Positions 1-11,602 of a stretch of DNA of 64,000 nucleotides are shown here, in pieces. Origin of the DNA: Allium sativum (lineage: Eukaryota > Streptophyta > Magnoliopsida > Asparagales > Amaryllidaceae); assembly GCA_030737875.1 (NCBI GenBank), contig CM060915.1, positions 356,187,863 to 356,251,862 of the forward strand, read 5' to 3'. Below the pieces are notes generated by a model. The model was not told the DNA's origin. It made no database searches and worked only from the letters and a program-made list of their open reading frames with translations. The position numbers and the translations under genes are program-made. Each line of letters starts with the position of its first letter. The stretch's first letter is position 1.

Positions 1-1081
1 CCTTAACACTCTGAATAAATATCTGTGACGGCCTTAGGTGTCGATTCTGGTTGGATTCCCAATTAATATTCTGGCCCCAACATAATAGTAAGGGCCCAAT
101 ATATCAGCACCAACAGCTGGTACCAGGATAATACTGGCGTTGACTTCCATGTGGGTTTGAAAGAAATCCCTTGTTTAAGGGGAATTCGTTCCAACCCATT
201 TCAAATTTTATATACAGGACCACTGACAGTGTACTACCAATTTATTTGCACAGTGACAAAATGCAGCTACAACCAATGCTTCAAAAAGATTAGTATTATG
301 CAGGATTTTTTTTTCAATGGCTCACGAAGTCATGAACACTCGTTCATTATCGGTATTATCAATATTGGAAACAGAACATTGTTTTATTGCCCGAATCTAC
401 CTGTTAAACTTCCATTTATTATAGGAAAATGAACATTCCCCATTCCCCAATTCACAAAGTTCACAAAAATTAGATGTTAGCATTAATATTGCGTTTAATA
501 CGACTGATTGGAAATGTAACATAGTAAAAATCAAAATTATACAATATATAAATTCAAAAAATAAGAAACCCGAATGCACACAATCCTTCCATTGATTTTG
601 CGAAATAAAAATTGCCAATAATGTTGATGAATATGCAAGTCAAGCACCGATTGCAATATTTAAAATATCCCTAGTTAGAAAATAAATTGAGCTAGCTGAA
701 ATCGAGTGCCACTTGTCAGAATGTTGTTGATTGAATAAGTATCGTTTCTCCTTTCCAATATAAATAACAGATAGGTAACAACTTATAACCAGGAATGAGT
801 GTCCTACAAATATTTTTCGTACATAATGCAAAAAAGTTACAAATCCATTAAGGAATAAAAATACAAAAAGGGTTTTTGAGCAAGAAAAAGGGAGATTTAA
901 TTTATGGAACCAAAGAGACAAAAATGTATTCTTACCAACAAATTAAAAGACAGACTTATTCTATTTAGCACTGATTGAATTTGCAGGATAATTCAGTAGA
1001 AAATGTTTTTAACTTCTTAATTTTTTACAAACCTAGAAAGTAATAAAAGATCGTAGCACAGATGTCAGATGTTCTGCCATA
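1..1081. other. Non-coding background left of the first copia element
   Basis: I see no credible gene. Open frames are shorter than 95 codons and AT-biased, with no recognisable domain. The first 200 bases are less AT-rich and could be an old repeat. This is the left target flank of the copia element that begins at 1,087, so it was once contiguous with 20,901 onward. Confidence 0.5.
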
Positions 1082-1086
1082 TTTCC

Positions 1087-1848
1087 TGTTGGGAAACAAT
1101 GGCTGAGTCACGTACTTTGTCGCTTTCTTGAAGACGATTCGGCGATCTGGTCGGTGATGCAAAACCAGTTCGTACTTCCGCCGCCGCCTCTAGGATAAAA
1201 CAGCCTCTCTAAAATGAATAACCGATTTGCTTTGCACAAACAAATCAGTGCAGATTTGCACTTTCGAATTTAACTGCTCGAAAATTTCTGAAAGAATAAT
1301 TTTTTTTTAATTGCGGAGGAAGAGAAAACAATTTTTTTTTCTGTGTACCAATCTCGTCTACAACTGATGATAATATATAGACGGGATTAGGGCTGAACGA
1401 AAATACTGGTCAGTGGAGGAAAATAGGATCTGCGAAATACTTGGTCAAAAGTTTACCGCTTCATAATAAAAGTCGGCTCAGAAATATTTTTGTATTTAAA
1501 AAACTGGTTCGAAAAATGCAGTGTTTTCTGGACCAAAAATATAAGTGTCTACACCACATAGCCAAGGCCCAAGGGCCAAGGCCCGAGCCCAATCCCGAAC
1601 CGAACCGAGCCGGGCCGGGCCGGGTCGAGTCGGTCGGTCGGTCGTGCGCGTGTGTGGTGGTCATGATGCATGGTCTCCCTCCTCACAACAAAGCATGCAT
1701 TGGGAGCCCAAGGCCCCAACATGACTTCTTAGAAACAAGTATAAATACTTGCATCTTTCTTATAATCCCATGATGTGGGACTATTCACAAATAGGGGCCA
1801 TCATACACTTATTTCTATATTTTAAATAATTCACATAAATTTTCAACA
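1087..1848 (-). repeat. 3' LTR of copia element A
   Basis: This 762-base terminal repeat reads TGTTG...CAACA in either direction. It repeats at 6,101-6,434 joined to 20,467-20,895. It contains a GC-rich stretch of GGCCC, CCGGG and GTCGG repeats (about 1,560-1,650) and a palindromic TATA-like site, CAAGTATAAATACTTG, near 1,737. The open frames across the GC-rich part are products of base composition. Confidence 0.93.
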
Positions 1849-1860
1849 ATCCCCCACTTG
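1849..1860 (-). promoter_or_regulatory. Polypurine tract of copia element A
   Basis: The minus strand reads CAAGTGGGGGAT directly before the TG of the 3' LTR. This is the usual position and composition of the primer for plus-strand DNA synthesis in plant copia elements, and it fixes the element's orientation. Confidence 0.85.
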
Positions 1861-2339
1861 AATTTTTTAAAATATTATCGAGCAGTTTCTAAAAACATAA
1901 GACTGTGCATAAACAAAGGTGTCATCCGACTTGAACCTTTGCATAGTGAGTAAGATTCAGTTTTTACTAGAGTGACACGTAGTCTTGAACTCTATTCCTG
2001 ACATCAAACCACACACAACCTTTTCTATAGTGCAATCAAATAAGCCCGTGCGTTTATGGCCATGCACGTCTATCCCAGTTTAGTGAACACTCTAGAAGTT
2101 CTGCCCAAAACTCCATAGGAAACGGCCACATTTCCACATTCACACAGGTGAGTCTATCAAGAGTACTCCTGAAGGTAGGTACTCCACTCCAAATAGAGTA
2201 TAGATCTCATTAAGAGTTTCTATTAACTCATCCTCTAATCACTTCAGTAATACATGATTCTTAGTTTATTAAATAGCATGTTCTATTTCTATCACTACAC
2301 AACTTGTTTTTACCCATTGAACCTATTTCTTGGGATCTC

Positions 2340-4990
2340 CAGTCATTTAGGTTGGGTTACCATTGTGAGTGATTCCACAATCTCAGGGAAATAGTCCCAT
2401 TCTTTTAGAATTATTAAGGACTTTCTTTCTGGTCAGTCCTTTCGTCAAAGGATCTGCCAAATTATCATCACTTCATATGTGAAGTCCTCTAACAATATTG
2501 TGCATACGACTGTCATTTCTTACCGTTGTATTATCGGTTCTGTTTTTCTTTCAATAGTCGTCAAATCTTTCATCACTATATATGTGATGTTCTTTTACAG
2601 TATTGTGCTTACGACGTCGTTTTCTACCGTTGTTATAACGGTTCTATACTTTTTGTAATAGCCGCGGAACTATCACAATCGATTACACCACTGGTGTCTA
2701 TCTTTCCCGTATAGGGATCTCAACTAGCAGATTTCTTTAGTTCTCTTCTTCTTCACTAGCTGTGGCTAGTGCTCTTATCTCAGTCATTATAGTATACTGA
2801 GTCAAGATATTCTGTTTCTTAGATTTCCAAGAAACAGTTCTTCCAGCAATGCTAAATATATAGCCACTGGTCGCAATAGAATCATCAGATAAAATATTCC
2901 AGTCAGCATCGTAATATCCTTCAAGTACAGCTTGAAACTTTTCATAATGTAATCCAAGGTTCATGGTTCGTTTAAGGTATCTCATGACCCTTTCAATAGC
3001 ATGTCAGTGCTCTATACTGGGTCTACTGGTAAATCTGCATAATAATCCCATGACATAGTCAATGTCGGGTCTAGTACATTCAGTGGCATACCGAAGGCTG
3101 CCAATGATGCTCGCAAAATCAGACTATCTTACACCATCATCAGTGTTCTTAAATAACTTTACACTGAGACCATATGGTGTATATGCAGGTTTACAGTCAA
3201 AATAATTGTATTTCTTTATAGTATACTCATTTTAATGAGATTGATCCAAAGAAAATCCCCTTTTTACCCAGTAATCTTAATACCAAGGATTACACTCACC
3301 TCACCTAGATCTTTCATATCAAAAATTGGCATTTAATAAGGATTTGACTGAGTTTATGGCATGAATGTTTAACCCAAAGATGAGTAGGTCATCTACATAA
3401 AGGCATATAATAGTGCAAATGTCATTCTCAGATTTGTAATAAATGCATTTGTCACTTTCATTAACTTTAAAACTATGTGAAATGATTAAAGTTATCAAAG
3501 ATTTTTTATGTCATTGTTATGTGCTTGTTTTAAACCATATAATGGTTTATCTTATTTGCATACTTTATGTTCTTGACTATGTACTACGAATCCTTCAGGC
3601 TGGTCCATATGAATTTCTTCTTCTAATTCACCGTTCAAAAATGCGGTTTTAACATCCATTTGGTGTATTAATAAATTATGAATGGAAGCAAGTGAGATTA
3701 ATACCCGGATTGATGTTATTTTAGTTACAGGTGAAAAAGTGTCGAAGAAATCTATATTTTCTTTTTCTCTAAAACCTTTAGCTACTAGTCGTTCTTTGTA
3801 TTTATCAATAGTACCATCAGGTTTTAGCTTTATTTTTTAAGTACTCATTTACAGCCTATAGATTTACAACCAGAGGGTGAATATGTCAAATGCCAAGTCT
3901 TATTGGATTTCAAAGAATCCATCTCATTATTTATAGCCTCTCGCCAAAAATTGGCATCTAAAGAAGATAAGGCCTCTTGGAGGTTTAAGGGATCCTCCTC
4001 TATAGTAAAATCACAAAAATTCAAACCAAATTTGTTTACGGTTCTTGTTCTTTTACTTCTTCTAGGTTCAACTTCAGAACTTTTATTAAGTTCTGTTCTA
4101 ATAGGCGTACTTGATGTGCCCCCACTATTCCTTAATTTAAAAAGAAATTTCGTTTCATAAAAATTGGCATCATTTGATTCAAATTATATTATGTATATTT
4201 AGGTCATAAATTCTGTATGCTTTGCTATTAACAGCATAGCTTATAAATACACATTCGTATGATTTACTTTCCAATTTTATTCTCTTAGGGTCTGGAATGC
4301 GAACATATGCTAAGCAACCCCAAGTTCTAAAGTATGACATATTGGATTTATATTTCTCTAAAATTTCATAAGGTGAAATTTTATTCTTAGATTTGGGGAT
4401 TCTATTCAGAACATAACATACAGTCTATAAAATATCCCCCCACTAATGTTTTGCTGCACCAAAATTTAATAAAATGACAATTACTAATTCGGTAAAGGTC
4501 CTATTTTTTTATCTTTACCTTCCATTTCAGGTGAAAATGGTGTAGTTCTCTTATGTATAATATATCACATAAAAAATCCAGAATAAAATTTGATTCATAT
4601 TCTGTTCCTCTATCACTATGTAGTCTCTTAATTTTCCTATTTGCTTGATTTCAATTTTGAATGTTTCAAACATATCAAATGCATCACATCTTTAAGAATC
4701 AATGTCTTTCCAATCATATGTTTTATTTTCATATTACCAGTCTCTACAGCTTAAGTGGTGCGAGAATCTCACAACACACTTTCTGATCGTCAGCAACCGT
4801 GTATATTGTGAATATATCACGATCATAACAAACATGGCGAGAAACACCAATGTCTACCCACCAACCTCTGATTCACCAATAAGGCGAATCTCAGTAATCA
4901 TAGCCGTAATAGGCTCCTCAGTCAGGTTAGCCTGCGTTGCAGGGCCTGGCCTGTTCCAATACATTAGTGTCATATGATCTGGTTTTCTAC
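2340..4990 (-). pseudogene. pol: Copia pol pseudogene (protease-integrase-RT-RNase H relics)
   Basis: Read right to left on the minus strand, the relics keep copia order. They are a protease-like patch with DIGVSRH in place of D-S/T-G-A-S (about 4,833-4,860), an integrase core piece with SDRGTEY around the second catalytic Asp (4,593-4,618), and an integrase C-terminal patch (about 4,190-4,400). Next come RT with the DVKT motif (about 3,640-3,665) and YVDDLL (about 3,377-3,400), RNase H (2,737-2,985, 82 open codons), and the RNase H tail with DNLADPLTKGL (about 2,440-2,480). The GAG-pre-integrase zinc finger and the first catalytic Asp are missing, so there is a deletion between protease and integrase. 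Stops and frameshifts occur throughout, and no functional protein is possible. Confidence 0.88.
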
Positions 4991-6100
4991 AGTTGTATTA
5001 TAGAATAACTTTCCAGAATCATTCATTTGGGTTGATTGTTGTTGTCATTTATGGTTTCCTTGCGGATTCCATTCTGTTATTTACTGGTCGGTTGTTGATG
5101 CTTACTATTTTTTAAAGATGTTCATATGTTTGAGAATTTATATTTTTTCATAGGAAAATATTCATAAACTCAGAGACTAACATAAATTATCCACATGTAT
5201 GCAACAAAGGTGTTCTATATTCTATCTTTTCACTTGTATGCATATAAACTATGTCAATTTATTTGATGCAAAAAACCTATTCATCCAATTAATGTCAATT
5301 CTTAAGGACATTATCAAATAACATACCCATTCTATTAATGTCAAATTTTTAGTGACATTTCCCAATATTATATGTGTTCTATTAATGTCAATTCTTACTG
5401 ACATTTTTCAAATAACATACACATTCTATTAATGTCAAATTTTAATGACATTTCCATATAATCATATGCATTTCAAATGTATTGACCAATTATTTATTTT
5501 GGCCACTTCTTATCTTCCCTAAAAATATATATAAATAAATCGAGAGATTTATGCATCATAATATAGTCTGAACATCGCAATTCATGCATTTCTACTTGCT
5601 CAACCTCGTGGTCATCAGTTGAGTGTGTAATTACATTTAACCATGTATATGTGCTTCGGCATTCACAATCAATTTAATCAACATTAACAAAGCACATTAC
5701 TGTATAAGTTATCATATTTCAAACGTCACATGGAGCAAAAGAAATGATAAAAAATTAAAACCATACCAGGCATTAAGTTGCAAGTAGGAAACAAGTTCTG
5801 AAGCTTTACTTCTCTTTATGACCGCGCATCAGCTCTCTCAACTCAACTATCTCATCTTCACCATACATGTATTTCTTCAGATCCAGGGTATACCCGAAAG
5901 CTCAATCAGGCCAAATTATTAGATATGGGATCTTTAGTGAATATCGAGAGTGGTAGCTACGGTTTTGTAAGTACAGATAAACATAGAAATGAATACAGCA
6001 AACCCTAGACGGGTATCAGAAATGAGTGAGGTTGAAGATGTTTGGTCGACGAATGTAAATGGGGCAGTCGAAGCCATTGTTTCATGGATCGTCTTCAAAT
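4991..6100 (-). other. Leader/gag region of copia element A, no recognisable gag
   Basis: This lies between the protease relic and the 5' LTR, where gag and the untranslated leader should be. I find no zinc knuckle and no tRNA-Met primer site beside 6,101, where the LTR's last base also appears mutated (A instead of T on the plus strand). One minus frame (5,934-6,176, 80 codons) could hold an altered gag start, but it matches no gag I recognise. The region is AT-rich and carries the hairpin repeats at 5,288-5,452. Confidence 0.45.
5288..5452. repeat. Four hairpin repeats (AATGTCA...TGACATT) about 47 bases apart
   Basis: Four units start near 5,288, 5,332, 5,379 and 5,426. Each has the arms AATGTCA and TGACATT around a 7-10 base AT-rich loop, joined by AT-rich spacers. 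The first unit has a weaker 3' arm (GGACATT). They sit in the leader region of copia element A. Confidence 0.7.
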
Positions 6101-6434
6101 AGTTGGGAAACAATGGCTGAGTCACGTACTTTGTCGCTTTCTTGAAGACGATTCGGCGATCTGGTCGGTGGTGCAAAACCAGTTCGTACTTCCGCCGCCG
6201 CCTCTAGGATAAAACAGCCTCTCTAAAATGAATAACCGATTTGCTTTGCACAAACAAATCAGTGCAGATTTGCACTTTCGAATTTAACTGCTCGAAAATT
6301 TCTGAAAGAATAATTTTTTTAATTGCGGAGGAAGAGAAAACAGTTTTTTTCTGTGTACCAATCTCGTCTACAATTGATGATAATATATAGACGGGATTAG
6401 GGCTGAACGAAAATACTGGTCAGTGGAGGAAAAT
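6101..6434 (-). repeat. 5' LTR of copia element A, left segment
   Basis: This is nearly identical to 1,087-1,420. It is cut after the bases AAAAT by the LARD-like element; the rest of the LTR resumes at 20,467. Differences from the other LTR are mostly single transitions and poly-T length. Confidence 0.92.
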
Positions 6435-7224
6435 TGTAACACCCCACATCCGTTAGTGTCACTCACAAAGGGAATGCATTAAGTTCTGTGGAGCATTTAG
6501 GGTAAAAGATGCAGATAAATTACAAGACAAACAGAAATTAAACAGCGGAAAATAAAACTTTACTTTATTGATAAGATAGTTTGTACAACAATTGTTTTCC
6601 AATATCAGAGTATCATATGTCTTACAAAATAAAGAAGCATAAAAATACATTTATATTCCCCAATGTAGCATAAGCCAGCCATAGCAGCGAAAAGGAGAGT
6701 CCAAAGCACTTTGTCCAAGAATCTTCAAGCTTGGGAAGAGCAGCGGTCCAATCTAACCTGAGCTGAACTATTCCCTCCTCAACTGCCGGGGGGGAACGGA
6801 AGAAAAGAAGACGAAAGAAAAGTAGAGTCAGACATAAAGCCTGAGTAAGTCTAGTAACTATTCAGTCTATGGATAAGAAAAAGAGCATGATAAGTATATG
6901 CTGGAAATGGGAAAGCACCCTAAACTAAGTTAAGTTATCTCGAACCGAATATACTATCGTACCCCATACTAATCTCTGCACCACCTAACTAGTGTCCCAA
7001 CTAGTAATGATAACGTGATCCCAATCCCTGTAATTTTTGTTGCCTTTAGGCGTACATTTATTGTTTCTGACCTAGATCTAATCTAGGATTTACGCTATCT
7101 TACGAACGATGCCCTCTTGTCTAGGACACACTACCTAGAGTGGTATATGTTCCTAGACTTTTTCCACGTATGTGTCGCGAATCGTTATCGCTTGTCTAGA
7201 TGCACATGTCCTGTAATGTGCGGC

Positions 7225-7723
7225 CCGAGTTCCGTGTCAGGACTACTCTAGAAATACGGAACTCGGTCGGGAGCTTTCAGATATCCGCCGATGCAGATAC
7301 TAAGGTCTGTTTTTTTTCTAGTGGCTATGGTCCCACTCGACCCCTCCCTCAACTAATGAAAGGCCATCCTTGAAAAATGAGAACTATGCGCAGGCCCCCC
7401 TATGCCCCACTGTCCTATGGCCATCCGCAACCATAACTAGATAGCAAGTATATGGTCTTTTGGAGTTCTCCGCCTTTCCGCTTCACGTATCTCGATTGAC
7501 TCAAGATGGTAGGTAGACGACGAGTTGCTATCACAGGGCTATCGTCTTCTCGCCGAATCACGCTGGTCCATCCTAGTCTTTAGGTTGCCATATTTTGCAA
7601 CCAAGGCATACCCTTGGTTCTTCTAACGCAGACCTTAACCTCTGTGAGCCCAGGAGGATCATCTGCAGCCTCACAGAGGGATACCAAGAGTACCCTCACA
7701 TCCCCTCGAAGCCTCGGGCTTCG
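7225..7723. other. Perfect inverted repeats in the LARD LTR
   Basis: There are three hairpins. CCGAGTTCCGT (7,225-7,235) pairs with ACGGAACTCGG (7,256-7,266). CCTCTGTGAG (7,639-7,648) pairs with CTCACAGAGG (7,670-7,679). CGAAGCC (7,707-7,713) pairs with GGCTTCG (7,717-7,723) around TCG. The second and third are unchanged in the other LTR (near 13,840-13,920); the first has one arm mutated there. Confidence 0.8.
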
Positions 7724-7819
7724 TAACCCAATACGTTGGAGCCTTCTAGAATCAGACGGATGTACGCTCCTTCTCGTGTTCTACTAAAATTTACTACTTA
7801 GTTTCTTTCCTTCATCAAG

Positions 7820-8700
7820 TTGGTTAAGTGTCATTAGTCAATTCAAGTTAACTTAACCCATCCCTTTTGTCATATTATACTGGTTAAGTGTTGCCTCCTT
7901 GTGTTAACTTAACCTCACCATCTGTTTAACTAACCTGTTACAACGGTTAAGTGTCTCCTTATATAACTTAACCCTACTACTTGTTTAATTAACAGGTTAT
8001 AATGGTTAAGTGTTGTCCATTCACGTTTAACTTTACTACAAGTCAAATTATACTGGTTAAGTGTTCTTGTTACTTAACTTTAATCATTCACGTTATATTG
8101 GTTAAGTATTTCTAACTTACTTAATCCTAACCCACTTGTCAAATCAACTTGTTATCATGGTTAAGAGTTCTAATTTTACTTAACCTCAATCACTTGTCTC
8201 ACTAACATGTTTCCATGGTTAAGTGTTCTAATTAACTTAACCCCAATCACTTATCTCACTAACATGTTTCTATGGTTAAGTGTTCTAATTAACTTAACCT
8301 CAATCACTTGTCTCACTAACATGTTTCTATGGTTAAGTGTTCTAATTAACTTAACCTCAATCACTTATCTCACTAACATGTTTCTATGGTTAAGTGTTCT
8401 AATTAACTTAACCTTAATCACTCGTCTCACTAACATGTTTCTATGGTTAAGTGTTCTAATTAACTTAACCTCAATCATTTGTCACACTAACATGTTTCTA
8501 TGATTAAGTGTTCTAATTAACTTAACCTCACTCTCAAGTCCAGTTTAATCATGTTAGAATGGTTAAACATTTGCTTAACCTTACCCACTCCCCTAGTCAA
8601 CATATTAAATTGGTTAAGTGTCCAGATTAACCTAACCCTACCCACCAATTTAGTTAACATGTTGAATTTGGTTAAGTATTAATTCAATTGACTTAACCCT
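7820..8700. repeat. GGTTAAGT hairpin array with a 57-base core
   Basis: About fifteen modules each carry GGTTAAGT and, 8-20 bases later, ACTTAACC or a close variant, so each can form a stem of about 8 base pairs. In the core (8,207-8,535) they become an exact 57-base tandem repeat with six units. The flanking modules are more diverged and unevenly spaced, so they look older. The 57-base period is divisible by three and therefore gives a spurious repetitive reading frame. Confidence 0.92.
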
Positions 8701-8745
8701 ATCAATCCTGACTCAGCCTTAAATTATTAATTAAAGCACCAACCA

Positions 8746-8942
8746 CTCACATTAGACAGATATTGTTGTGGTAACTGGAAAGCCGGTCGGTTCCGGGCAG
8801 GTTTACACCACAACTCATGTCTAACCTCGGGTCTTTATTGGGCTCAATGCTTAACCACCCACATTGGATAGGTATTGTTGTGATTACTGGACAGCCGGTC
8901 GGTTTCGGGCAGGTTTACATCACAACTCAATCCAACCTCGGG
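8746..8942. repeat. Two copies of an ~85-base hairpin module
   Basis: The module contains a stem-loop around a GC-rich core (GCCGG...CCGGGC). In copy one the outer arms are GTTGTGGT (8,765-8,772) and ACCACAAC (8,807-8,814). In copy two they are GTTGTGAT (8,877-8,884) and ATCACAAC (8,919-8,926). Both arms changed together, so pairing is kept. Copies exist in the other LTR (near 14,900-15,075) and in the nested solo LTR (16,340-16,510). Confidence 0.88.
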
Positions 8943-9253
8943 TTAAGCATATCGTATTTTCTAAGTTTACATATTTGTCTCTTTTCAATTTTATATGTAA
9001 ATGTTTTGTGGCCCATTATCCAAATTCGTTATTCTTGGGTATAATAATTTATACCACTTAAATTTCACAAGTCGTTGGCATGTGCCAAACATGCCAACAC
9101 ATATATTTTAATTAAACCCAGCGTTATTTTCCCCGTTTGTACGTTCACAATATTATAACATATGTTGGGCTTCAACATTTCAGCCCAACTTAGAAACATA
9201 AAAAAAAGAGGCTTAGAACATGATATATTCTAAGTAACATAAAAGGGGTGTGT

Positions 9254-9570
9254 GAACGCATGAACTTGCAACATAGCGATTTAACTAACATAAATTATGT
9301 GGTGCATGAACTTGCAATATAGCGATTTAATTAACATAAATTAGTGGTGCATGAACTTGCAATATAGCGATTTAATTAACATAAATTAGTGGTGCATGAA
9401 CCTGCAATATAGCGATTTAATTAACATAAATTAGTGGTGCATGAACTTGCAATATAGCGATTTAATTAACATAAATTAGTGGTGCATGAACTTGCAATAT
9501 AGCGATTTAATTAACATAAATTATGTGGTGCATGAACTTGCAATATGGCGATTTAACTAACATAAATTAG
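9254..9570. repeat. 45-base tandem repeat in the LARD LTR
   Basis: About eight units contain GCATGAACTTGCAATATAGC followed by an AT-rich half. The first and last are the most diverged. The other LTR has the same number (18,799-19,160), while the nested sister LTR has only one such unit near 16,838. The array was therefore amplified after the two families split. Confidence 0.92.
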
Positions 9571-10503
9571 GGGCTTGTGTACTTGCATTGTAATAGCATA
9601 TAATTTTGACATAAATCATAAACCTAAACATGAGTCATGAGTTTCAATCTATTCATGTAAACTTGCATTTAAAATATTAACCTAACTAAATTAGGTGTCA
9701 CTTATATTAACATATGATTTTTATAACAACATAAGCCTAAAACATATTTTTATTTAGGCATAACACTAAACATAAACTAGTCATTTCCATAAAGTCACTA
9801 TATGTTCACAAAGATGCTTACTTTTGTCACTAATACAAAAGTATAGTTTTACTTGAATTATGAGGCCTATTCCAACATAAACTTATATGAATCATGTTAC
9901 CCAAATGGATCCAACTACACTTGAAATGATCATAGGCATATATATACAAAGATCTAAATCATGTAGGCATAACAGTGAATTATGTTTACATAAGTCTCAA
10001 CTTGGTTGTAACAAAATATATACAACTTCTTATTAACCACAACATATAAATGTCAATTTCCAACATGAATCGTATACTTGCAAGGGGTATTACTTTTCAT
10101 TGCAAATGTACAATTAATCCAATATCATGTTAATTATACTACAACATCCCAAATCTATTTATAATAAAATCAGAACAACATACAATTATGAACTAGCATC
10201 GTTACAATTAAAGTATAATTCCATTTTCATTCTACACAAATCAAGTCTCAATTTTTATTCATATCGGAATAGTACTCTACTTACAACGTATGACGAATCT
10301 TGTATTCAGGATTCTGAATTCTGAATTTGGTGATGCTATCCTTTGAGGTTGACGTTGTTTTGATTTATTTGTTGTAGTTTTAAGCTTTGAATCAACTCTT
10401 AATCGTCTCTTAATTTGACGGCTACTCCTAGTCTCTCTTCAGCAGCATGACGACTCCTTCTTTTTTTTCTCTTTTTTTGTGTGAATTAGGTTGTGAGAGC
10501 TAT
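9571..10503 (-). other. LTR sequence of the LARD-like element, leader and 5' splice site
   Basis: AT-rich LTR sequence, nearly identical at 19,161-20,100. On the minus strand, downstream of the TATA box, is a 5' splice-site consensus GTAAGTAG at about 10,275-10,282. The same site occurs at 19,867-19,874 in the other LTR and at 17,874-17,881 in the solo LTR. The short plus-strand frame at 10,127-10,324 is not a gene. Confidence 0.6.
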
Positions 10504-10518
10504 GTTGTTTATATAGAG
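10504..10518 (-). promoter_or_regulatory. LTR promoter TATA box (3' LTR)
   Basis: The minus strand reads CTCTATATAAACAAC, a good plant TATA box, about 230 bases before the GTAAGTAG splice site. The same block is at 20,096-20,110 in the 5' LTR, which would be the working promoter of the intact element. Confidence 0.65.
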
Positions 10519-10663
10519 TTGCAAGTTAATTTGAGCCGTCGATGAAGCCAAGGTTAATACAAGCCGTCCGTTCTAAAGAGAAGCCAATTATGTTCACAAT
10601 TTAAGGGCTGTAAATTACTCCTATTTCAAATTATGTCATAATTACTTTCTTAATGTACATTAT

Positions 10664-10830
10664 CAACATTTATTATTAAATTTGTATGCACATTAGATAC
10701 ATCCCCCCTTTACACATTTATTATTAAATTTGTATGCACATTAGATACATCTCCCCTTTACACATTTATTATTAAATTTGTATGCACATTAGATACATCT
10801 CCCCTTTATACATTTATTATTATTTTTGAA
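10664..10830. repeat. 48-base tandem repeat near the LARD LTR end
   Basis: Just over three units, each with ATTATTAAATTTGTATGCAC and ending in a CCCCTTTA tract. The other LTR has the same array at 20,254-20,410. It lies upstream of the minus-strand TATA box, in the U3 position. Confidence 0.9.
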
Positions 10831-10869
10831 TTAGCAACTTTAGTGTTAACAGAAATACGGGGTGTTACA

Positions 10870-10881
10870 TTCTCCCCTCCT
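10870..10881 (-). promoter_or_regulatory. Polypurine tract of the LARD-like element
   Basis: On the minus strand AGGAGGGGAGAA directly precedes the TGTAACACCCC of the 3' LTR. The adjoining GGGGACGAAATCC block is also present beside the chromovirus LTR at 61,848. This supports a common origin. Confidence 0.85.
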
Positions 10882-11401
10882 AAAGGATTTCGTCCCCGAA
10901 ATCCTCAAGTATAGGAGAATGCATATCCTACCATCCAATCGTCCATCTACTCAGCCATCAAACACATGCATCCATTGTCCTTAAAGGCTTCTAATGCTTT
11001 TATGTTCATGTGCATAGTGTGTGTGTATGTCCTTATCTAATGCAAAATCAGGCGGTCTACTGATTCAGTTGACCTCCTTAATGCAAATCATGTCAGTGCC
11101 ATGCGTCCAATATGTATGCAATCCTAATGATACATATTATTTCTATATGAGTGCACAACCATTCACTCAAATGCAACATCCATATGATAGCATATTAAGT
11201 TCAATTCATAAACAAATACATATATGTAAATGAAATATGAAGGCGTCTGAGCTGATCTAGTGCCTAATACGTGTGTATATGCATTCACGAGCAACCACTA
11301 GCAACCATTCGCAACCATCAACCATAACATGTTTCAAATACATGTTTACATCCAAAAGGGTTTCTATCTAAGGATCGATGATACGTCCTAGAGGATATAC
11401 C

Positions 11402-11602
11402 TTAAAAGCTAGAAATTAGTATGTATAGAATTCCTAAAAAAAAAGGAATCAAGGATGTACCCTTAAGAAAAAGGGTATGAGGCGCGTATGCCTTATCTTC
11501 AATCTCCTGTATCACGTCTTCTTGAACTTTACTCAACTGTACCTTAACAGATTCAACTTCACGATTGCGAATTTTCTTGACCTCCATTTCCAAAATAAAC
11601 AA
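11402..11602 (-). pseudogene. pol: Relic of the chromovirus pol C-terminus
   Basis: A 66-codon minus frame lies just upstream of the polypurine tract, where pol should end. It contains the string REVESVKVQ followed by EIEDK and later HTLF. I read this as a decayed version of the conserved chromovirus pol tail, in which a VKVxW patch is followed by a TWExE patch and a YPxLF patch; compare VQWGENE...TWETEE...YPELF at 62,002-62,100. The Trp residues are lost. No RT or integrase core remains in the interior. Confidence 0.4.

Larger units (their letters stand above)
6435..10869 (-). repeat. 3' LTR (4.4 kb) of the LARD-like element
   Basis: This long terminal repeat is bounded by TGTAACACCCC and GGGGTGTTACA. 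From left to right it contains an AT-rich part with CAGCGGAAA near 6,545 and a GC-richer block with perfect inverted repeats (7,225-7,723). It then holds the GGTTAA hairpin array (7,822-8,700), a duplicated hairpin module (8,746-8,942), a 45-base array (9,254-9,570) and a 48-base array (10,664-10,830). Transcription would run right to left from a TATA box near 10,512. In the first 115 bases I count five differences from the other LTR; most later stretches differ less. Confidence 0.93.

Noticed and set aside
1441..1773. GC-rich frames on both strands in the copia A LTR
   Set aside because: They cross GGCCC/CCGGG repeats of an LTR, overlap in both strands and recur at 20,483-20,820.
8207..8503. 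98-codon repetitive hydrophobic frame (MFLWLSVLINLT repeats)
   Set aside because: It is the translation of the 57-base hairpin array, whose period is divisible by three; the same frame at 14,405-14,689 has the same cause.
7820..8700. CRISPR-like spaced palindromic repeats
   Set aside because: Plant transposon context, no variable spacers of uniform length, no cas genes; the units are tandem LTR repeats.
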